Source: Cylindrodendrum hubeiense
Lineage: Eukaryota > Ascomycota > Sordariomycetes > Hypocreales > Nectriaceae
NCBI GenBank assembly: GCA_014621425.1
Contig: JAANBB010000018.1
Coordinates: 124,001 to 188,000, forward strand
Reading direction: 5' to 3'
DNA length: 64,000 nucleotides
This document shows, in pieces, positions 46,501-59,484 of the stretch (position 1 is the stretch's first letter; every line of letters begins with the position of its first letter). The translations under genes were made by a program, and so were the position numbers. The notes under the pieces were generated by a model, which saw only the letters and a list, made by a program, of their open reading frames with translations, was not told the DNA's origin and searched no databases.

Positions 46501-48255
46501 CATGATGAAGTTTCCGATAACGGCACCAACCGTTACACCAGGGTCGTTTATGAATCGTTTCCAGCCACGCCACAAACACAACTGGATCTGTTGCGGGTAG
46601 CTGAGGATATAAGGAGACTTCATGCGCTGCCCTTTCGCCTGCTGAGCCTGCTTGGATGTACGGAAGGCTTCAGCAGCGGAGCCGTCGTTAAAGTGATTAA
46701 TCTTATACTGCTCGATCTCCGCCTGTAGTGCATGATACTGAGCACTATTCTTCCATGCAGCAGCAAATTCTTCGGGGGTTCTGGGTGCCTTGGATTTGAA
46801 GCCAGAACGGATAATGCGCTCGTCAGGGGCAGTCATAGAAGTAAGAAAGTCCGCAGTGGTCTGGCGTATTGGACACTCAAAGCCGAGATTAATAAAGTAC
46901 TGTTTAGCTTCATCAGCACGGCCAAAGAAAATCTGTCTGCCTTCATAAAGAACGATGACCTTATCGAAAAGATCATAAGCATTCTGTGACGACTGGTATA
47001 TAGATACACAGGCAGTACTCTTAAATAACTCAGTCTGGAGCCGCAATGTCTTGCAAAATTCAAGGGCATTGGCAGAGTCAAGGCCACGAGTTGAGTGGTC
47101 CCAGCATTGCAAGGGAGCGCCAGAAAGCGCGGCTTCGGAAATCGTGACACGCTTGCGTTCGCCACCAGAGACACCGCGGATGTATTCGTTTCCCACGCAC
47201 GTGTTGATAGTGTGCGAAATGCCGAAGATGGCCATAATGACATCTCGGAGGTGGTTGGCAAAGGCATTCTTCGTGACGCCTACAGGCAGTTGTCGTGGCT
47301 GGCGGGCATGGGCGGCAAAGGTGAGGGTATCGCCGACAGTCAGCATGGGGAAGTGCACGTCAACTTCAGCAGTGTAAATAGCTTCACCGCGGTGATGAGT
47401 ATGCATTTCCTTGGCCGTAATCCCTATGTCGCATGGTTAGCTTCGTAGTTGCCCACTACGTTGAAGTCTCAACGGAATTATTCATCGCGATGTTCCGTGT
47501 GCTATCCAAATTCTGCTCAAATCTAGAATAAAATGCTGTGACGTACCCCGATAATTGAGATAGGAACCCTCCCCAACGTAAATACCATTTGTCTCGCCGG
47601 CAATAGTCTTAAGGAGAGTAGAACAGCCAGAGCCCGGCGGTCCCAAAACGACAAGCATCTCACCCTCATGCGCCAGACCATCAAATTGGTTTAAAATATC
47701 GATGCGCTGGCGATTATCTCCCAGAAGGCCACGGACCATACCTGCTAGGGAGAGCCAGACATTGGCGACGTCCTTTTGATAGTCGGTACCAGCACCAAAC
47801 CCATGGACACTGAGGTTCTGGAAGCAGACACCAGTGGAGCGAAAGGACGCGCCATCGTCGGAAAACATTTGAATAATGGCTTTCGCCCATTCGGTGGCGC
47901 TAAAGTTGGGCGAGTTGGGATTCAGGGAAGAGTCGGCCTCTGCCATAAAGGGGTTGCCTTGAGGAGCACCGCTAGAGCAGCGCGAGTAGGATCTTGCTAG
48001 AGCTTGGACGGCGGAGGATCGTCGCTCCATTTCCAATTCGTGCTCGTCATTGTTGGCCATAGTCTCAGTTGAGGATACAGCCTTGTCGTCGGTCATGGAA
48101 GTGGTCTGCGTATTGGTGGTGTCGGACTTGTTGGCCCCTTGAGCGGTGGACTCGATCGTATCTTCTCCATAAGTGCGAATGCGCGTGGGAATCGGAACAC
48201 CATTATTAGAGACATTTCCGTCGCAGTTGACGTTCTGCTCAAATATGGCCACCAT
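43533..48255 (-). CDS. PDR-type (ABC-G) full-size ABC transporter
   Basis: Three exons (47547-48255, 46384-47423, 43533-46331) encode 1515 residues, the usual size of fungal pleiotropic drug resistance pumps with the order NBD-TMD-NBD-TMD. The first nucleotide-binding domain has the PDR-type Walker [18 protein letters not shown] (Cys in place of Lys), signature [11 protein letters not shown] and [11 protein letters not shown]. The second has a standard Walker [14 protein letters not shown], a degenerate signature [12 protein letters not shown] and Walker [14 protein letters not shown]. This asymmetric arrangement is normal for the family. It should sit in the plasma membrane and export toxic compounds or metabolites. 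A CDR-type extracellular Cys region occurs before the last helix ([15 protein letters not shown]). Confidence 0.92.
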
Positions 48256-50999
48256 GCTGTCGGCGCGTTGATATTTAGCATCGATCGCAAGCCAGGCGCG
48301 CTTATCGTTTTACGCTATCGCCTAAGGGGGTTAGGAAATCCAAGGCTCGAAAATTAAGGAGATGAAAGAAAACTGATCTGAAATAACAAAGGTCAGAAAG
48401 AATATTACGTATGCAACCATTTCCAGTTGGTGCCCACATTCGATGGCCTGTGACACCTATTCCTTCCAAGCAAGCTCACATCAGCCCGCAAATTCTCTCA
48501 ATGACCCTCGAGCTTCCGGAAGTACAGACACCGAGTAGAGTTTGGGAGTGCATCAGACCGGTCCGACGGCAGAGCACTCCGTTGAAGTCCTCCGCAGTAG
48601 TACACAACTGAAAATAGTAGCACTTTTTGGTTCCTCACAGTGTACAGGCTCACAGTACCCAGCCATATTCATTAATCCTACTTAGACTTCATGTGACAGC
48701 AGACTAATGGTCGAATTAAGTTCCGCATACTCAGTAGGCCGGTAAGATAATTCTCGGGTCAGCCCGGAGCGGGAGCTTATATCAGCACTTCAATTAGCGG
48801 GAGCAGTGGCAGCGTGCGCAAATTTCGTAAACTGTCCAGCCTCGTTAAAAAGGACAAGGATGTGGGACGCATTTGTGCGTAGTATCACTACCACGGCCGG
48901 TAGTTAATCCACCGGTTGGCGTTTCTTCCGAGCTTGGCGGGCCGACAACCCGTTGCAAAGCTTGATTGTAGTGACTTGATTGAGGACATAAACTGACATG
49001 TGGAACATCTTGTAGTGTAAACATGACTTACTTTGGGAATCCGAGAAGACCCATATCCCTATTGACTACCGATGTGGGTGGCCAAAGGTAGTTTCAGGTG
49101 TATGGGCGCGAGATGTAGCAGTCGGTACTCCGTCTAGTTAATACGTCAATTGTACTATGTACTTCGTATATGCATTTCAAGGTGAAGGTGGGGCTGGAAC
49201 ATGACGCACATAAGACCCGGGCATGAATCCCGAGGGTAGCACTGCAGTGGCTGTATTAGCTAGTAAGAAGATTTAAGGGTGTTACTATTGGTTAATTATT
49301 CTGTCACACGTTGTATCTTATCTCAAACACGTCAGAGGGGCCCAGAAACTGAATTCTAGGCTCTTGGCTAGATCCATGGCTTCCTTTGCTGTCCTTGAGC
49401 TCCGTGTCTGCCCGGAACCGCACCTCCGTCAAGGACCGGATAATCTGGAGGTCACCGGCGGCAGCTATCATTTTCATGATCACCATCATCTAGACTGACA
49501 CCTAGACCATCATTTAATGCGAATTCCAAGAGCATTAATAACTCAAACCATCACTTCCATCACGAGATGTCACATGTTCTGTGCTTCCCAAAATGGGACA
49601 ATAGAGTATCTGCTATGAATACCATAAATATATTCATAGTATCGCAACCTGGTTCTCGAATAAGGAGGCTCTTGAACGTACGTGATTGGGATTCTAGTCG
49701 TAATCTAGGCGATCTTTTAGGTCGGGATATGTGACACCGAGCTTGAAACCATTGGAATTCTACCAGAGTCACGCAAGAAGCATTCAGTCAATAATTGGCT
49801 TTAGCGGTTTTCGGTGGCTCCACATACAGCGATACTATGCAGCTGTAACCACTCCAGCGGGCTTGGCACGGGTAAGAACCCCGAATGTGCGATCCACACA
49901 TATGACCCTTTGCGTCATCAGCAGTCATCAGGCGCCCAGCCAGTCACATCAGGATCTGTACCGCAGGCGTGAGTCGCCAGGATGCCTATTTATCCGTGCT
50001 GATCTTCCCGGCTTACTAACAGGAACTTGGAGCGCATTCTCGCCCTTCATCTCTAGGCCAGTGAGTCTTAAATCGGACTGACAGTACACTAACATCATCC
50101 CAATCATACTAGCTTCTGACATATCGGTATCAGCGACCTTGGAAATTGTTACGCATGTGTAATTCTCCGTCTAGTATCCTCCAGCATGCAATCATGTTGG
50201 ACACATAACTACCACACACACTACATTCATCATCACTCTACCCTTTCCAGGTCTGTTGTTGGGATTTCTAGTGTCTCTTGCACCCTCCCACCACACATCA
50301 CAGGGAGTAAGTATTAGGTTATCAAGTGACTGAGGTCCATCCAAACAATTCAAGTCTGCCTGTATTGCTTACATATAATATGAATTAAACTATAGTGCAG
50401 TTAAGGCTGAAACCGACAAGCAGATTCTCCTTACGCTGTGTCAAACTGAGGCTTCTAGGTATCTGTGATAATTCAAATTTAAGTAGCACCTAACCCGATG
50501 CATATCACATATTACCGGGGTTTACATCATTTACTGGATTCAGATGAAAAGTCAGCAGAGCAAGTCTCAGTTCAAACTCCATCGTAACAGACATGAGGTT
50601 TACTGTTGTGCATACTTGATACTTGTCTATTTTGCACTAAATGGGGGGGGGAGAAAAGATCAGTACGTCTGTCACTCCTTGAACTAAAAGCAACTAGTAA
50701 CGTCTCAGTCATGGGATGGCAATACATCAGTGCCACCAATTTCTCTCAGCTTGGCAGAGGATCAAAGCACCGAGACATTGAACACCAAAGCGCCGAGCCA
50801 CTAACATCAAACCACCGAGACATGGAGCAGATTGCTACTTTGCCAATCAGCATACAAGCTGAAGTAAGATAGAGATCTATAAAACTCAAGGCCATTGCGC
50901 TTCATTCATTGCCCCAGTACACACCACCAATCAACACCATTATCTCCTCACATTCTTGTTCCAAGCATTCCCAAGTCAGCCGAATCTTCGAAATCAGTC
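48256..50999. other. Long gene-free stretch
   Basis: About 2.7 kb, the longest space in the window, between the ABC transporter promoter and the 16-Cys secreted protein gene. Open frames are short and lack family resemblance. It is rather AT-rich in its second half. A short direct repeat CACCGAGACAT occurs near 50768 and 50815. No transposon ends were found. Confidence 0.4.
50843..50884 (+). promoter_or_regulatory. CCAAT and TATA motifs of the 16-Cys secreted protein gene
   Basis: CCAAT at 50843-50847 and TATAAAA at 50878-50884 lie 153 and 116 bp before the ATG at 51000. Order and spacing suit a strong core promoter. Confidence 0.5.
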
Positions 51000-51380
51000 A
51001 TGAATATCATCGTTTTATTCCTCGCCATGTCAAGCCTTGGAATGGCCCAAGAATGTTCCAATACATCCCCATGTCCGGAGAAATACGGAGAGTGCAATAA
51101 ATGCATCACAACGTCTGATGGAATAAGAGCCGTCACCCGCGACATTTGTGGCGGCTACACCAAATCAAAATGCTATCAGCTCTATGGTGCAGGAGTTTTC
51201 ACCTGCACAGACGAATGCAATACCTGCCGCTGCGAATCGACAGGTATTGTGTCAACCGAAAAGGCGTGCAATACCAATGCATATGACTACAAGACCTGCC
51301 TATCGGACCATGAAAACAAGTCTTGGGAGTGTGGAAGCTTTATGTGCGAATGCACTGAGTGTGGAATAGGTTTATTCTAG
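51000..51380 (+). CDS. Small secreted cysteine-rich protein, effector-like
   Basis: One exon encodes 126 residues. A signal peptide ends about residue 17 (MNIIVLFLAMSSLGMAQ). The mature part of roughly 109 residues has 16 Cys, an even number that suits eight disulphides, in groups such as CNTCRCE, CECTECG and CNKC. No family is recognised. Small size, secretion and high Cys content are typical of fungal effectors or defence-like proteins, but the role is inference. A CCAAT and TATA pair precedes the gene, and the nearest neighbour upstream is 2.7 kb away. Confidence 0.75.
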   Translation: MNIIVLFLAMSSLGMAQECSNTSPCPEKYGECNKCITTSDGIRAVTRDICGGYTKSKCYQLYGAGVFTCTDECNTCRCESTGIVSTEKACNTNAYDYKTCLSDHENKSWECGSFMCECTECGIGLF

Positions 51381-51465
51381 GGATAGTAACAATCTATCAG
51401 ACTCTAGATTTGGATGTATAATAACTGTTGCTTTCACTTGGTAAATTCAGGTGATTTTTGGTTGC

Positions 51466-53075
51466 TTATGCCAGTTCCAGTGATCCTCCATCAAGTGGGC
51501 AATAGTCGTCCTCATCGGGATGCTGGTAGTCGCATAGCGTCTCCTCTGTCTCGTGTGTGTCCAACCCAGCTGCAATGTGCCTACACTTTGTTAGCGATGT
51601 CTTTAGTTTAGATATTACACTTCGCTGCAACTTACTTGTCCGTTGCCAGGACCTCGAGACCGGGAACGCAATCAATCAAGGCAATGATGATGAAAGATCC
51701 CACACCAGCCCATATGAAACCAATCAAAGCTTCGGCTATTTGAATGCCCAGCTGCTTCACGTTTCCATCGAAGAAAACACCGCCTACGATGTCGATCTCG
51801 CCGTACGCAGCTACCTTCTTTTGCGCAAAAAGCCCCGTGCAGATGGTCGCCGCGATACCACCAACGCAGTGGGTCGCAAACGTATCAGCGTTGTCGACCC
51901 ATCTCCAGCGCCTTGCCCAGTCGGTGAACTTGATACGCAGGGCCTGGCGGCAGAGCGTGGCACCGATGATGCCAAAGAAGAATGATGTGGTGAGGTCGAT
52001 GAAGCCGGCGGCGGGTGTGATCATGACCAATCCCGAGATGGCGCCCATGAAGATGGAGTCGATAGACCAACGGCCTGTCTCAAAGAAATTCATCAGAGCC
52101 CACGTCAACGCTCCAGAGGAGGCGCACAGGTTGGTCACGGCTAGGGCCATAAGGGATTGGAATGAGAGCGTCAGTGTTGTTCCAGCGTCGAAGGCGAGCC
52201 ATGAGCCCCAGATAATGATCATGGCCAGCAATTGGTAGAAGGAATTGCCCGGGCGATGCAGGCGAATGTGCGTCGGGGTGCGCACATTGGATCTGCGGGA
52301 GCGGAAGATGGGATACGAGAGGTACAGGCTGAGCGCCATGGCCGTGGCACCGGAACAGACATGTACGGGCGTTCCTGTGATTGCGACTGGTCAGCAATTG
52401 TTCTCATGTCTCACAATGAGATTGGCATTCGTCATTACCGCCAGCAAAGTCGAGAGCACCAAGTGTCTCTCCGAGAAAGCCACCGCCCCAAACCATGTGC
52501 GCCAGAGGGCAGTAAATGAAGGTTGACCAAAGCTACGGACAAATGTTAGACAGGATGCGCCAATTCTACTCGTAAATCGGGGACGAACAAAGATGAAGGG
52601 CACTATGGGCAGCAATCTCGCACGCTCGCAGAAGCCGCCCACGGCGATGGCGCAGACGGTGGCCTCAAAAACGAGCTGGAACTGGCTGAACAGGAGTGCT
52701 GGGATGGTGCCAATCGGCTGAGCGAGCACGCCTCGGTGGAACAGATGGGCGAAGTCTCCAATGATGGAACCGCCGTCGCCGTAGGCCAATGTGTAACCGA
52801 CGATCCACCATTGGATCGAGCAGGTCATGATGACCAGCAGCGCGGGGATGGCGCTGGAGAGGCCATTCCGTTTCCACGAGTAGCCGCCATACGCGATTCC
52901 AACCTGGAGGTGAGTGTCAGTGAATGTGACTCTCCGAGATGAAGACGCGCTCAACGAGGCACTGGGGAGTAGATACCGTGGGGACAATGGTCCAGCAGAT
53001 GCAAGTACAGACAATGATAAAGAGCGTGTCTGTCCTGTCGCAATCCGCCCAGTCCTTTAGCACAGAGTCAGCCAT
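51466..53075 (-). CDS. Ammonium transporter (Amt/MEP family)
   Basis: Five exons (52977-53075, 52589-52903, 52439-52532, 51636-52374, 51466-51580) encode 453 residues with about eleven membrane helices. Family marks are [19 protein letters not shown] followed by TPVHVCSG, where the first pore His sits, and TFATHCVGG, with the second pore His. The end of exon 4 would stop at once if read through; a GTAAGT donor there joins to a last exon coding [19 protein letters not shown] and a short acidic tail. The protein moves ammonium across the plasma membrane. Its gene is divergent from an amidase gene whose reaction releases ammonia. Confidence 0.87.
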
Positions 53076-54393
53076 GGTAGTGGTCGACGTCTTCAGCCCA
53101 GTGATGTGCCAAGTTTCAAGTTAATGAAAGGTTGACGTCGGCTCTCCAGCGAAGACGTACTCCTAAGTAGCAAATAGCAAACAGCAAAGCCCCTCCGCCA
53201 CTCATCACAGCTGCCCCGGGAAGGTATCACAATGCAAGATAAGGAGCTTGGCGCCGAGGCCGATCTGGACTTTTTTGCCAGATCGAGTCTAGCGCTATCA
53301 CGGAGCTGGAATTGGGTCCCTCGGTTGGTCAAGCCTCAATGGAGCAGGCCGTATATCCGTGGTTTTCGGCCGTTCAGCCAGTCCCACTGAGCGGAAACCG
53401 GGGACATGTTTATCCGGAGGCAGGCGTGCTCGGGTTCAGGTATGGAGCTGGGCCGACGGAAAAGAAGATATGTTGGCTGTAGGGTAGCCGGCTCACATGG
53501 GAGAGCTTCTCAGTCGAGCCGTTGGGCACCGAGCCACAAGTGCCGACATGGAAGCAGGCTCACTATTGCCGTGTTTCAATTCTGAATACAAAACAATTTA
53601 CCTTGTGCGTTAATCATGCTGCTATTGCGGGCATCTTGCGTGCTGGGGTTGCCATAGGTACGTAGGTCGCTAAACATCGGCTGGATGAGGAACAAACATG
53701 CCAAACCCACAATAAACGAACGAGTGTTGAGGCTGAGGCGGCGGCTGAGTTTGTTCACCGTCAATTCAGATTCAGCGGGCGCAACTTGAGATCAACCTGG
53801 TAGAGGTAGAAGAGGAAGTATAACTTATTTGAAGACGCTACAGACCAGGCACAAGCCAGCGACTCGACGTTGCCGAGGAATGTCGAGACTCTGACGTCAC
53901 TGAATCACAGGCGGCATCGGTGAGACGCCGTCACGTGACACGCATCAGTTGACCTTGAGAGTTGCAAAGTGGCCGGTGACTGCAGCGAGAACACAACAAA
54001 CGCAGCGTCACAGCGAAACTGCGCATTCCGAGTTGTTGTGTCTCTGGCAACTCTTTGAACCTGCCGCCACGTGAAACGCGTCTCCGATCTTGCACCGCTA
54101 ATCCTTGAACACTGCGCCCATTCACGCCTTCTTATTGGCTGTTCTCAGGTGACAGTGGTCTGAGACCAGCACTACGGAGCGCCGCGGCATCCGGGCCTAG
54201 CCTCCCTGATTTATTTATCTCCGACTTACGCATCTTGAGCTTCATCACGGCAACAACATCATCGAGAGTCATATGTGAGGATTTTACGAGTCACGCTGGG
54301 ATACACCGCATAAACGCCTTCTCACCACCGCAACCGCAGCACCGCGCGACCCATCGCGCCCGTCTCCCTCCGCCATCCTCCTCTGGGACCATC
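53076..54393. other. Divergent promoter region of ammonium transporter and amidase genes
   Basis: About 1.3 kb. HGATAR words, the target of GATA-type nitrogen regulators, occur at 53237-53242, 53295-53300 (minus) and 54215-54220 (minus), which is no more than chance predicts for this length. No coding sequence is supported. Confidence 0.45.
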
Positions 54394-56404
54394 ATGGAAC
54401 CAACCATGAGCCAGTCAAGCGGGAAACAGGGCTTCTTCAACTACCCGGAGCCCTGCAAGGGGTATGTTTGGTCAAGTCATAGCTCGATGCACTCTTCAAC
54501 TGACGCACAATAGTCCGGACGTCCCGAACGAGGATAGGAAGCTGAAGAACCCTGTCCTCCGCGGCCGACTCTTGGTCGCTGCAGGCTTCATGTGAGTACT
54601 CATACCCCAGACTGAGAGCCAACTAACCTCGTCTTTACAGCATGGAACACTCGCGCTTCATTCGCGAGACGGCCTGGAAGAATGCTGGCTTCGGCTCAAT
54701 GAAGAAGATCCAGGACCACATCATGGAGCACGAGCCCCGGTTCGAGCCCACCGTCATCCCAATGGCCATGACTCCAGCCCAGCAACAGGCTGCTATCAAC
54801 AGCGGGTTGAAGGGTCTTCCCGAGCAACTGAAGGATCGCAAGTTCTACTCAGTCTCCGACTATCACGCCATGTACTTGTCAGGCGATATCACGCCGACTG
54901 AGGTGGCCCTAGCGCTGGTGCCTCTGATCCGCCGAGATACTTCACCTCCAGGAAAGCACGCGGCGGCCTGGATGGACACGAACATCGAAATGGTTCTCAA
55001 GGCCGCCAGAGAATCAACGCTCCGCTACCAGGAGAAGCGGCCAATTGGTGTTCTGGATGGTGTCCCCACGGGAATCAAAGATGACTACGACATGGACGGT
55101 TACGCAACCAACATGGGATCACTAAACGACTATTCGACAAAGACTGACGACGACACATCCATCACCAACTGGTGTGTCAGAAAGCTGGAAGAATCCGGAG
55201 CTGTGATTCTCGGCAAGCTCACCATGAATGAGTTCGGTCTTGGTAAGTCACATCTCTCCTACAGATGAGCCACCTGCTAACCTTGCTAGACACAACTGGA
55301 AACAATCCAAACTATGAGACACCTCGCAACCCATTCAACCCTAAGTACTACACCGGCGGAAGTTCCTCGGGTCCCGCCTACGCAGTTGGTTCAGGCCTGG
55401 TTCCCATCGCTCTTGGAAGTGACGGCGGCGGCAGCGTGCGAATTCCTGCGTCGTATTGCTCCGTGTTTGGGCTGAAGCCTACCCACGCCCGCCTTTCGAG
55501 CCATCCCAGCCCGAACCATGCTCCCACATGCTCCGTAAACGGACCTCTTGCGGCCGACATTCATTCCCTCGCGGCCGTGTATGAAGTCATTGCGGATCCT
55601 CACCCCTCTACGCAATTCCCCCCTCTGTCCCTCCAGCCCAGCTCACCCCACACCAAGGTTCTCGGCATTGATGAGAGCTGGCTCTCTCGCGCCGAACCCG
55701 GTGTTCAGACTCTCATTCGCAACCTCGTTGGCAAGCTGTGTCTGAACTATGGCTACCATGTTGTTGATATCAACATCCCCTTCGTTACTGAAGGCCAAAC
55801 AGCACACTCCATCACTATCCTCACCGACGGCGCGACCCTACTTCCCAAGACCGACAACCTCACATCGGCGAACAAAATCCTCCTCGCCCTGGGTGGTTCT
55901 ACCTCGTCTACCGATTATCTCCTTGCACAGAAGCTACGCCGTCTGCTCATGCAGCACCTCGCTTATCTGTGGCAGAAGTATCCCGGCATGCAGATCATCA
56001 CCCCCACAACAGCATGTGCTGGATCACCAATCAATGGCGGGCGGGGCGAGATGAACTACGGCCTCAACGATGGAAACCACACCATTGCAAGCATGGTATA
56101 CGTCTGGCTCGCAAACTTCTGTGGCCTGCCAGCGCTCACTGTTCCTGCTGGTTATGTCGTTCCGAAGGGGCAGAAGGACAAGGGGGCAGTGGCAGACGAG
56201 AACACGGTAGGAAAGGTGTCGGTGGGACTGATGGCAACTGGCGAATGGTGCAGCGAGTCGGCACTGCTGAAGTTTGGTCTTGACGCCGAGGCTGCTGGCC
56301 AAGACATTCGGTACAAGCCCCCGACCTGGGAGGATGTCATCGCGACGACGAAGACCCAGGCCAAGTTAAACCGCACTGAAGGCAGTGCAGGAACGAGCGA
56401 CTGA
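54394..56404 (+). CDS. Amidase (amidase signature family)
   Basis: Four exons (54394-54461, 54514-54591, 54641-55242, 55290-56404) encode 620 residues, long for the family because of an N-terminal extension of about 110 residues. The Ser-cisSer-Lys triad can be placed: Lys195 in GVPTGIKDDYD, cis-Ser274 in GGSSSG and nucleophile Ser298 in GSDGGGSVRIP. No signal peptide is present, so the enzyme is probably cytosolic. It hydrolyses an amide to an acid and ammonia; the substrate is unknown. The gene shares its 5' region with the ammonium transporter, which hints at a role in nitrogen supply. Confidence 0.9.
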
Positions 56405-57290
56405 GTCTTGATTCGGTCCTGGTGGGGATACTAATTCTTTCTCATTAAGTAATTCCTTTGAGCGCGCTGGTATATCCCCGACGAAGCATCCCCCACCTTG
56501 TTTATAAAAGCAACCCACACAAAAGAATGGAGTCCTAATTTCTTTGCTTTAACCCTTTGTCACCTGAAAAGACATTTGAGAGCTTTATAAAAGCGTATGT
56601 TATAGAGTCTTAGGTCTGAAAGGATACAATACCACACAATTAGTAGTTGCCCAATAATATTTCACACTCGCCTAAAATATGCGCGTCATCTTTCCTCATC
56701 GAGTGTGACTAGTGATACATAGAACAGCCAAGAGTTGTATATTCGGCCCATATTCCTGATTTGCAAGTCACGCGCAATGCCAAGGTCTACTCTGGGTGCG
56801 GAACGGTTGCATCCTGTCAGCCGAGGCGCAGCGATTACCGTTGATCGCAACCTCGTGCTTACACCCGTCGGGTAGGCAGCCAATGGCCTCTAACGGCCCC
56901 TAGCTGAAGCCCTTGCGAACCCGAGGCTGACCAACTTACCAGGTAGTTTTCTTCAATGTCTCGTGAGCTTACATGGGATTCCGCGTTGAATCTCATGATC
57001 GCATAGACCCACAATCAGATTGATGAAGAACTTACATCCTGAGTGGGATGTCCTTTTGGATGCTATTCTCATCCGTATTGTCGAGCTGGTATTTCTCACG
57101 TCATCTTGATGCAAAGTGCAATCCTGTGTCGTATAAAACGCGAGGACAATAGGTTAAAGACGGGACCACTGCCTTTGATTCGCATTCTTATATTCAGTGA
57201 GAACCACTCAGCTCTCAGCTTCTATATCTCAACTGTGCCCTTCAACTGTTGTTTACACCCTTTTCATACGTGCTCTATATACCCAACACA
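56405..57290. other. Intergenic region
   Basis: About 890 bp downstream of the amidase gene. A TATAAAA word near its right end belongs to the next gene. Nothing else is recognised. Confidence 0.4.
57132..57138 (+). promoter_or_regulatory. TATA box of the zinc dehydrogenase gene
   Basis: TATAAAA lies 153 bp before the ATG at 57291, within the range seen for fungal core promoters. Confidence 0.45.
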
Positions 57291-58624
57291 ATGGCTTCCT
57301 CGTCGAAAGCCGGCTTCATGCGTGCCGTTCAGTGGGAGGGTGAAATTGGCGACATGAGCGTCAATATTGTCGCCCGCCCCAAGATCATCGCGCCGGAGGA
57401 TGCCCTCGTGCGCATCACGTCGTCCGCCATCTGCGGCTCGGACCTTCACATCTACCACGGCCTGTTTGGCAGCACCCCCCACGGTGTCGGCCACGAGGCT
57501 GTGGGTATCATTGAGGAGGTCGGTCCCGCAGTGGACTTCTATAAACGCGGCGACCGCGTGGTTATTGTCTGCGTGGCTGAAGACGGACACCTCGTTTCCA
57601 AGACTTCCCTGCAGCCCTTTGATGGCTTGATAGGCTATGGCCTCGGTTCAGAATTCGGCACTGACGATGGTTTGCAGAGTATGTTTCCTTCCTTTCCACT
57701 TCTATTAGCCCCTCACATAAGTGCATCTTTGCATGAAATGTGGTGGTTTGCTGGAAGGAGGTTACATGTGACTAACACTTCGCAGCGGAGTTCGTTCGCG
57801 TTCCCTGGGCGGACTCGTCTCTTGTCAAGATCCCGTCCACGCTTGAGGATAAGGAGTGGCTTCCACTTGCTGACGTCTTCCCGACGGGCTGGTCAGCGTT
57901 GAACCGGTCCGGATTCCAAGCCGGTGACACGGTTGCAGTTTTCGGGGCTGGTGGCGTGGGCCTGATGTGCGCCTACAGCGCCATCATCCGCGGCGCGTCT
58001 CTGGTGTACGTGATTGACCATGTACCGGCACGTCTTGGACAAGCGGCCGCTATTGGCGCAATGCCCATCAACTTCACGCGCGGTGGCAAGGCGTCCGAGC
58101 AAATCCTCGCGCTTCGTCCTGGTGGTGTCAAACGCTGCGTCGACTGCGTCGGCGAGGTGGGACTCAACGATGAGCTTAAGCATCAGCAGGACTACATCCT
58201 GCGCGAGGCCGTGAAGATCACAAGCGCCGGCGGCGGCATCGGCATTGCGGGCATCTACATGTCCGCACTCGCGAATAATGGCCAGGGCACTGAAGCCGCT
58301 GAGAAGCTTGGCCTCAAGGCTGAAATAAGCTTCCCCATCGCCGAGGCCTGGTTCAAAGGGCTTCAGATCCAGGGAGGCCTGGTCGACATCAAAGATAACG
58401 TCCCAGCCATTGCGGAACTCATCAAGAACGGGCGGGCGCGTCCTGGATTCGTCTTTTCGAGCGAGTACAGCCTGGAAGATGCGCCGCTTGCGTACCGTCG
58501 CTTCGAGAAGTGGGAGGAGACCAAGATCCAGCTCAAGGGAAACCGCAAGCACACAGAAGAGAATGCCCTGGAGATCCGAAATGGGTCGGGATCTGGTTTG
58601 AACGGTGCTTCGAACGGGGCTTAG
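57291..58624 (+). CDS. Zinc-dependent alcohol/formaldehyde dehydrogenase-like protein
   Basis: Exons 57291-57678 and 57786-58624 (107-nt intron) encode 408 residues of the medium-chain dehydrogenase family. Catalytic zinc ligands are expected in SSAICGSDLHIYHG (Cys) and GVGHEAVG (His, Glu). The nucleotide-binding loop reads VFGAGGVGLMCAY. The length and the segments GLIGYGLGSEFGTDDG and VDCVGEVGLNDE resemble glutathione-independent formaldehyde dehydrogenases and related broad-range alcohol dehydrogenases. The region that carries structural zinc in other members is reduced here and its Cys are not seen. A Gly/Ser-rich tail ends the protein. Cytosolic; substrate not certain. Confidence 0.86.
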
Positions 58625-59484
58625 TAAATATTCAGGAATAATGTCGTGGAGGTAGTAAGAACACATATAACATATAGCTAGATCAGGCATCTTCATTCTC
58701 ACTGCCACCGAATGCTACACCAACTGCAGCTTGCTAGATCCATTCTGAGTAAAATCATTTCAGCTGTATTTTGCACCACCAGTAATACCCACGTGACTTG
58801 GCATGGCCGCAACGATTGACGCGACGAAAGTTGGACATGAATTCAGCTGAGAAGTACAGCCTTACTACGGAGTCTGCTGGTTGCTGTTCCGCTGATGGCG
58901 CGATGAAGTGGTTGTCAACTTTAAGAGGTGCAAAGACGCGTCCAGTGTGGGGGATCACCCTCTAGTGCCATGGCTTGGATCTTGTCTCACCGATGCTACT
59001 ACCTTGCCACGCTATGCCGAGTGTTTTGGCGAGACAAAAAGGGAGATCCGGTCAATCTCAGCACATTCCAAGTTACATACCAGGTTTGGGTATGTCCTGT
59101 ATGCATGTCAGCCTTAACACTAGTGACATGCCTGCACTCGGAATACCACCATGTAAGCAAGGCACACATTGCTTGGGATTGGGGCCCTTGGAACACGAGC
59201 CCGCACCCCTCCACCTACTTGTCTCACTCTGGGCTTTGTAGGAAGAGACTGCCCAACTGTCAACTTCGCGAAGACCAATAACTCGGGTGCATGAGTGAGT
59301 CGACTAAGCCCCACCCAAGCCCCATAATACATCCAGCCACGCGGTTGCAGGAATGGCTGGCCTCATATCGATCGCGTAGTCTTCCACGGACCCTTTTAGT
59401 AGAGATTATTATTAAAGGGGTGCTTTGCTAAGATATCACTATTGACCATCCAAGAGATGAATCTACGCCCCGAGCAATCTTCTC
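58625..59484. other. Intergenic region
   Basis: About 860 bp between two genes on the plus strand. No gene, RNA or repeat is recognised. Confidence 0.4.

Noticed and set aside
53076..54393. HGATAR sites as proof of GATA-factor control of the transporter and amidase genes
   Set aside because: Three sites were found; about four are expected by chance in this length on two strands.
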